64,000 nucleotides of DNA, taken from NCBI GenBank assembly GCA_030549775.1, contig CM060181.1, forward strand, positions 50,226,218 through 50,290,217, given 5' to 3'. A program made the translations under genes and the position numbers. Source of the stretch: Tamarix chinensis (lineage: Eukaryota > Streptophyta > Magnoliopsida > Caryophyllales > Tamaricaceae). Under the pieces are notes generated by a model. The model did no database searches, was not told the origin of the DNA, and saw only the letters and a list, made by a program, of their open reading frames with translations. Below are positions 57,615 through 64,000 of the stretch, in pieces (the stretch's first letter is position 1; each line of letters starts with the position of its first letter).

Positions 57615-60423
57615 ATGACCCACGCTAGTGGAGGTGATCTAGTGCCACTTGATCTCGAGATTGAGAAGACCATCTCACATTTACGCAGGTCACACACCAC
57701 AAATATTGAAATGGAAACCAATACTCCACCCCATGATGGACAAATCCCACCACAAGAGCATATCTTACTCCAAGAACAAGCTCCTATCCAAGAGCAAGCT
57801 CCCATTCCTAGGTCACTTCGGGACTATGCTACACCAAGCCTTGATGGCTCAACCTCAAGCATACGAAGACCGGCCGTACAAGCTAATAATTTTGAGATCA
57901 AGCCTGCCATTATCCAGATGCTACAAACATCAGTTCAATTTGGAGGTAACCTTATTGAAGATCCCCACTCCCATATTGCTAACTTTGTAGAAATCTGTGA
58001 CACTTTTAAGCTAAATGGTGTTTCTAATGATGCAATTAGGCTTAGATTGTTCCCTTTTTCGTTACGTGATAAGGCTAAGAGTTGGTTACACTCATTAGCC
58101 CCAGGGTCTATTACTACTTGGGACGATTTGATGAAGTCTTTCCTTTCTAGATATTTTCCACCATCAAAAACTGCAAAATTACGGAATGACATCACTACCT
58201 TTATGCAAAATGACCTTGAATCACTTTATGATGCATGGGAAAGGTTTAAGGATTTGCTTAGGAAGTGTCCACATCATGGCCTGCCTATGTGGCTTCAGAT
58301 GCAAACTTTTTATAATGGTATCTCTGCTACTAACCGTTCTATGATAGATGCAGCTGCAGGAGGTACCATTATGAACAAGACTCCAGAGCAGGTTTATGAG
58401 TTCATTGAGGAGCTAGCTTCGAATTCCCATCAATGGCACTCCGAACGTGCCCCGATACAAAGGACTCCAGGAATTCACTCTTTAGATTCCATCACGGCAT
58501 TAGAGGCTAAGATTGATTTGCTTGCTAAAAAATTTGACAAAATTGGTAGTACTTCTTGTATGCAGGTACAAGCTAATGCACCTATGTGTGAGTTATGTGC
58601 TGGATCACACTTAAGCACAGAATGTCAAGTTGGGAATCCCTTCCAACAATCTTATGATCAAGTGAACTACATGGGAAATAGTTATGGGAGACCGAACAAT
58701 CCCTACTCCAATGTGTACAATCCTGGATGGAAAAACCATCCAAACTTTAGTTGGAGAAATGAAGTTCCTACAAAGCCTCCGGGATTCACACAACAACAAC
58801 CAACACCTCCAGCTCCTTTACCGCCCCAACAACCTCAATCTTCTTCCCTTGAAGAGATGATGTCCAAGTTCATCACTCGCACCCAGAGCACCCTTCAAAA
58901 ACATGATGCTCAAATTCAAGCTCATCTTCATAAACAAGAAGCCCGCCTCCAAAATCAGGATGCATCCATCAAGAACCTAGAGGCACAGATTGGACAACTT
59001 GCTAATGCCATTTCAGCGAGAGCACCTAACACTTTGCCTAGTAATACAATCATCAACCCCAAAGAGCAAATTAATGCAATAGCCTTAAGGAGTGGGAAAC
59101 CACTACTTGAACCATACCCTCAAGAACCCAAGGAAGATAAAGAAAAAGCTCCTGAAGAGAAAGTTCCTGAATCACAACCTGAGACAATCCACACTTCACC
59201 TCAAGAGGTAAATGCATATGTTCCTCCTCCTCCGTTTCCAGGTAGGATTGTACAACGCAAGTTAGATGTTCAATTTGTAAAATTTCTTGATATACTTAAG
59301 AAAGTGCACATTAACTTGCCGTTGCTTGACATTGTGAGACAGATGCCTAGTTATGGGAAGTTTCTAAAGGACATAATCACTCACAAGAGGAAACTAGATG
59401 ATTTTGAAACAGTAAGTTTGAATGAGGAATGCTCTGCAATCTTGCAGAACAAACTTCCTCCTAAGCTTAAAGATCAAGGAAGTTTCACTATCCCATGTGT
59501 AATTGGGGATTTAAAATTCGAGAAGGTATTATGTGATCTTGGTGCTAGCATTAATTTGATACCCTTCTCTGTTTTCAAGCGTCTAGGTCTAGGGGAACCA
59601 AAACCCACCAATATGTCCCTTCAGTTGGCTGATCGATCTATCAAATATCCGAGGGGAATTATTGAAGATGTTTTAGTTAAAGTGGACAAATTTATCTTCC
59701 CTGTTGAATTTGTTGTGCTAGATATGGAGGAAGACCACAAAGTTCCCCTAATTCTTGGTAGGCCTTTCTTAGCAACAGGACGTACTCTTATAGATGTCCA
59801 AGAGGGTAAGCTCATTCTTCGTTTCCAAGGCGAAGAAGTCACTTTTAATGTATTTAAGAGCATGAAATACCCCTTAGATGATAACACTTGCTATTGTATT
59901 GATATCTTAGATAATGTAATTGATGATTGTTTTCAAGCAAGTGTTGTGCAGGATCCCCTGGAAAGGTGTTTGGTTCAACAAAGAGAGTGGGAGAATGAAG
60001 AGAAAGAAGAAGAGGTTGTCCGGTACTTGAATGCACATCCACCATATGGTCGTCACACTATGGTCCCCTTACAAGGGCTAGAGAGGGCCCAGATTCCAAA
60101 ATTGAAGTCATCTATTGAGGAACCTCCCACACTAGAGCTTAAGCCACTACCTCAGCATTTGAAATATGCATTTCTTGGTCATAATGATACACTTCCCATC
60201 ATTATTTCTTCATCTTTGACTAATTTGCAGGAAGAAAAATTGATGAGAGTGCTTAAGGAACGACAGAAGGCTTTCGGATGGACCATTGCTGATATTAGAG
60301 GGTTTAGCCCTTCCATGTGCATGCACAAAATTCTCATGGAAGACAACCACAAGAAAGTGATCCAACCTCAAAGGCGATTGAACCCAACAATGCAAGAGGT
60401 GGTGAAGAAGGAGGTAATTAAGC
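57615..60423 (+). CDS. Athila-like gag-protease polyprotein, truncated in the start of RT
   Basis: One open frame from ATG at 57615. Gag: residues ~110-300 hold the retrotransposon gag core (SWLHSLAPGSITTWDDLMKS near 156). A Cys-His motif CELCAGSHLSTEC (C-x2-C-x3-H-x4-C) lies near 324-336, a Gln-rich coiled-coil stretch at ~415-465, then EQINAIALRSGKPL, typical of Athila gag. Protease: CDLGASINLIP near 639 (DLGA where DSG/DTG is usual; common in Athila) and LILGRPFLATGRTLIDV near 712. RT start: EEKLMRVLKERQKAFGWTIA near 873 to RRLNPTMQEVVKKEV, ending before any catalytic motif. The frame continues to 60518, but its last ~31 residues are read from fold-back LTR sequence. No RT core, RNase H or integrase, so the element cannot move by itself. 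Confidence 0.92.
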
Positions 60424-60511
60424 TATGTGTTGTGTTATTGATTGATTGTCGAATTTTTGAACCACGGCCAGGTTCTGATTTTCGACAATCAATCAATAAC
60501 ACAACACATAC
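60424..60511. repeat. Fold-back junction (LTR segment forward, then reversed)
   Basis: 60424-60484 repeats 56861-56921 of the LTR in direct orientation. From about 60483 the sequence turns back as the reverse complement of 56888 and leftward. This makes a ~29-bp stem with a ~30-base loop (60453-60482). The turn point has TTTCG facing TCGAA, a few bases of self-complementarity. It is a snap-back signature. Confidence 0.9.
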
Positions 60512-61276
60512 ATTATGAATTGAATAAAAAAAGATGCAATAATTCAACACATTAGGATCGGGGAAAATTCCCCTTCACCTTAGCACAAGATCTAGCCCAT
60601 CAAATTCATAGCAAGAATATTAAAAACAATAAGAGATTCCATAGATAATACCCTTGATGTTCACAAATTCTTGCAAAAATTAACTTCTTGAATCTCCGTC
60701 TCTAATTTACAAGAGAGATCTTGATGAATTGGGGAAGAGGATAGAGAAGAGAGAAAAGAGAGGGAGTGGAGGCTGCCTCGAGCTATTAGAATAAGAGTTT
60801 TTTACACTACCGCCTTGTGGATCGCTAGGGTTTCCGTAACGATGGGCTTCCCGTGTCAGCTTTGACCATAATTCATATTTTGACCATAACTTTTTCATAT
60901 TAACTCCGATTAAGCTGATTTTGGATGCGTTGGAAAGATATTAAAAATATATAAAACTTTGATGTTAAAAGCTTCTCCAAATTCAGACCTTTTCTTGGTC
61001 TAAATTTCACTTCTTTCAGGCCCATATACTTTAAATATGCATTCTTTCTTTTTCCACTTTAACTTTTGCTCCTCTTTGCTCCTTTTTTTCTCCTTTCTTC
61101 TCCCTTTAAGGTTATTCTTGTTCTTCATCCTTCATGATTATTTTTGTTGCTTGAGACCCTGCAATTTTCACAACACAAAGGCAGTAACAAGAACAAAAAA
61201 GGGAGAATTCTGACTGAAATTAAAGGTAAAAACTCTTATAAACCTTAGGAATAAGATGTAAAAGTCACACTTATCA
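60483..61276 (-). mobile_element. Inverted partial Athila-like LTR with intact 5' terminus
   Basis: 60483-61026 is the reverse complement of 56345-56888 with seven substitutions by eye, all in the outer ~300 bp. 61027-61276 continues to the LTR start (TGATAAGTGTGAC on the minus strand), which abuts the 443-bp duplication exactly. U5, PBS and coding sequence are absent in this arm. Confidence 0.88.
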
Positions 61277-62351
61277 TTACACCATAGGTTAGATTATCCC
61301 ATGTTACACCATAGATTAAATTCTCCCATATAAAACCATAGATTATATTCTCCTATATAAAACCATAAATTAGATTCTCCCATATGAAACCATAAATTAG
61401 ATTCTCCCATACAAAACCATAGATTAGATTCTCCCATATAAAACCATAGATTAGATTCTCCCATACAAAATCATAAATTAGATTCTCCACACGAAACCCT
61501 AAATTTCCCATTTTAATCTTCCACCCATGGATCATTAAAATACTTAGGTCAACTCACATCCCTTGGTCAACTTATTTCCCCATTCTTCTTTTTCAACCTT
61601 TCTCCTACACAATACCACTTTTATACATTCTCACATGCATGTCTTATAGGGTCACAACACATAACATCACATACCACAATATTTCATCACATATAGTACA
61701 CATGCCATGTAAATACACAAAAATGTACTTTAACTCCACGTCATACCACATACAAAATAATTATAATGATAATCATAGAATACATAGCATACGAAGCATA
61801 TAATGCACATAAACACACATAAGGCCTTAGTAACACCCTTACCTAAAATGACACCGGTCTTGGAGCATGCTCCTACGCCTCCTTAGGGCTTTAATTGATC
61901 TCACCTATATGAGAGAAAAACTAGAATTAGATTCCGTCCTACCAAAAATACTATTATTTACTAACTTATTCTAAGACTAGGCTTTTGATAAAATACTAAA
62001 ATAATAATAGCAAAAATACTAAAAATAATATCAATGATAATATTAATAAGAATAAGAATAATAATAGTAACAATAATAATAAAAAGGGCATTACTTAAAA
62101 ACATAGTGAAATAAGAGCTTTGACCCCTTTACCAAAATAATACTAATAATAACATTAGTAAAATAAATAACAAAATTTAGTAATAATAATAATGAAATAA
62201 TAATAATAATAATGATGATGATGATGATAAAACCATAATAATATTACAATAATAATAATAATAATCATAATAGTAATAATAGTAAGGATAATATTTGAAG
62301 ATAAAATGAAGTAGGGTTTCTACCCCATATTGAATAATAATAAACTTATTA

Positions 62352-62393
<42 letters not shown>

Positions 62394-62559
62394 AATAAGA
62401 ATAATAAATGCTATTGATAAAATATTAATAATAATAAGACTTGGTATCTATAATACTACTACTATAAGTCAAAATAGGCACAATAGGGTTTTAGCCCTAT
62501 ATAGAATAATAATATTAACATTGAAAATAATAATAATAATAATAATAATGATGATGATG

Positions 62560-62591
<32 letters not shown>

Positions 62592-62702
62592 ATTAATACT
62601 AATCGCATAACAATAATAATAATAATAATAATAATAGCAAAACTAATAGTAAAATAGTTATAATAATAATGGAATAATGATAATAATAATTTTGAAATAG
62701 TA

Positions 62703-62735
<33 letters not shown>

Positions 62736-64000
62736 ACATATTAATATTAATAATAAAGATAATATCAATAATTAGAATAATAACAATAAAATCAAAATAA
62801 AAATATAATAGGGCTTCAGCCCTCAATAGAAATAATAATAAAATCATTAATAATAATAAAAATAATAATAATAATATTAATATTAATAATAATAACAATA
62901 ATAGTAATATATTTTGAATAAATGAAATAAAATAGAATAAAGCTTATAAAAATATGGAAAAGGGTTGAGAGGGTTTAGGGTTCAACCTTAGGCTGGTGGT
63001 GATAGGCAGCGATGGCAGTGATGCACAGTGGTGGCTTCGGTGGCCGGAAAAAGATAAGAAAAGGGGAAAAGTTGAAGGTTGGGAACAAGATAGGGAGAAT
63101 GAAGGTGGTAATAAGGGTGATTATGAAATCCCAGAAGGAGAAGAATTGAATGAGGGTGGCGGCGCATAGCTACTGCAGTGGTGGCCGAATGGTGGAGAAG
63201 AAGAGAAAGAGAGGAGGAGAGGGAGAACGAGGAAAAGAAAGGTAGGGGAAGGTAGAGGGTGGTCTGCAGTATAGAATGGGAGGTGAAAAGAGCGGTGGCA
63301 GCGACAGAAGAGGTGGCTAATGGTGGTTCGAAGGGTGGCGGAGGTTGAAGAGAGGGTTGATCGGGAGGGCTACTTCACATAGCCGGCGTAGCTTGTGAAG
63401 GGAGAATCAAGGAAGAAGTGTGGCATGGTTAGTTAGAGGGTGGTGCAAGGATAAGTTGGGTAGGTAGAGATGGCGGCGTAGTTGGCTGGAGGAGGTGGAA
63501 ATGGTGTCTAAAATGGGGCGGCGCACAAGGTGGATGTTCTGGGTAGGAGATCAAAACTCGATACAGGGTAGATTATGGGGGTATTTATAGAGTTAGAGGA
63601 GAGGTTAGGGTTACATGGGTCGGTGTGGGAATAGGGAAGGTTGGTTCAGGCTCACCGGAGGCAAGGTTGGCCGGCAAAAATCACAACGGGGCAAGGTAGT
63701 GGCCGGCTGGGAGAGGGGAAAAACATGCACGAGAAGAAGGGAGAAATGGTTGGACAACAGGGTTGACGGATCAGCAGGAAAAATAGAGGGGAAATGGCCA
63801 GTCAAACGGTAAGATCGGCGGCGGAATCCTTGGAACGTTCGACGGTGAAGTTGCAGGTGCGAAGGGAAGGGAGGAAGAAGAAAGAAGGAAGAAGGGTGGA
63901 GGCTAGACTGGCAGTCCAAGGAAGAAAATAAGAAAAAGAAACGCCAGAAGATCGGCTAGGCGACAACAGCTACTAAAAAAAGATCGAAACGTAGTGTTCC
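61277..64000 (-). mobile_element. LTR D, right part, with the second 443-bp copy
   Basis: 61277-61719 is the right copy of the duplication. D then continues in C-like order: ATAATGCACATAAACACAC, ACACCGGTCTTGGAGCATGC, then the AAT microsatellite zone, and the GC-rich core (63000-64000, purine-rich on +) with GGTGGCGG runs. The small frames near 63611-63919 are low-complexity. The LTR is cut by the end of the window about 1 kb short of its expected 5' end. Confidence 0.8.
62000..62950. repeat. AAT/ATG/ATC triplet microsatellite zone in LTR D
   Basis: Long AAT runs, with a self-complementary (GAT)n(ATC)n block at about 62549-62591 and ATT (62705-62733). It matches 18001-18850 of LTR C in reverse complement. 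Confidence 0.95.

Noticed and set aside
57608..57805. Small antisense frames under the Athila-like gag-protease frame
   Set aside because: They are shadows of the long plus-strand frame without independent support.

Overview
The window looks like repeat-rich, largely AT-rich heterochromatic DNA of a seed plant, probably an angiosperm. It holds plant-type Ty3/Gypsy retrotransposons (chromovirus/Tekay-like, Athila-like and Tat-like), a non-autonomous hAT element, and LTRs rich in AAT/ATT microsatellites. I found no host gene, tRNA, rRNA or CRISPR array. The species cannot be named from this sequence. Nearly every base can be placed in a transposable element or its relic, and most of the space is very long LTRs of 3.3-5.2 kb with no internal region left, that is, solo LTRs.

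Layout, left to right. (1) 1-13179: a decayed Tekay-like element (R1, + strand; protease, RT, RNase H, integrase, chromodomain-like tail, 3' LTR). Its pol is split by solo LTR A, and A is split one base before its end by solo LTR B. R1 appears to lie in a minus-strand LTR (K) that ends at 13817. (2) 13818-15552: AT-rich filler and a 33-bp tandem repeat. (3) About 15553-22648: a minus-strand LTR (L) split by solo LTR C, which has a perfect ACAAC target duplication. (4) 22649-29579: Tat-like LTRs (a head-to-tail duplicated pair on +, one on - with its polypurine tract and 3' internal region) and a LINE-like scrap. (5) 29580-35626: LTR H split by LTR G. (6) 35627 to the window end: a minus-strand Tekay-like element (R2) with a relic of gag and protease but no RT or integrase. 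Its 3' LTR holds solo LTR I. Its 5' LTR holds LTR E, which is split by LTR F (itself holding an inverted Athila/Tat-like solo LTR J), by an hAT element with a perfect 8-bp target duplication, and by minus-strand LTR D. D holds an Athila-like insertion.

The youngest and strangest object is that last insertion (56345-61276). It has an open gag-protease frame running into the start of RT. The frame then joins a short forward piece of its own LTR, which folds back into an inverted LTR copy. The whole insert is flanked by an almost identical 443-bp direct duplication of the host LTR rather than the usual 5 bp. It looks like an aberrant reverse-transcription or break-repair product.

The diverged LTRs share an architecture: an AT-rich 5' end; a pyrimidine-rich and GC-rich core; ATT/AAT microsatellites; a minisatellite; an array of CCGGT-type ~50-65-bp units; a short palindrome AGTAC-loop-GTACT; and two larger inverted repeats before the terminal TGTTACA. 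This recurring palindromic architecture, a perfect 41-bp inverted repeat with a G-box in B, and a ~146-bp (nucleosome-sized) repeat in I are the most interesting non-coding signals.

Element boundaries marked by target duplications are read directly from the bases. Family names rest on recognition of protein motifs and LTR/PBS/PPT signatures. All element letters (A-M, R1, R2) are local labels.
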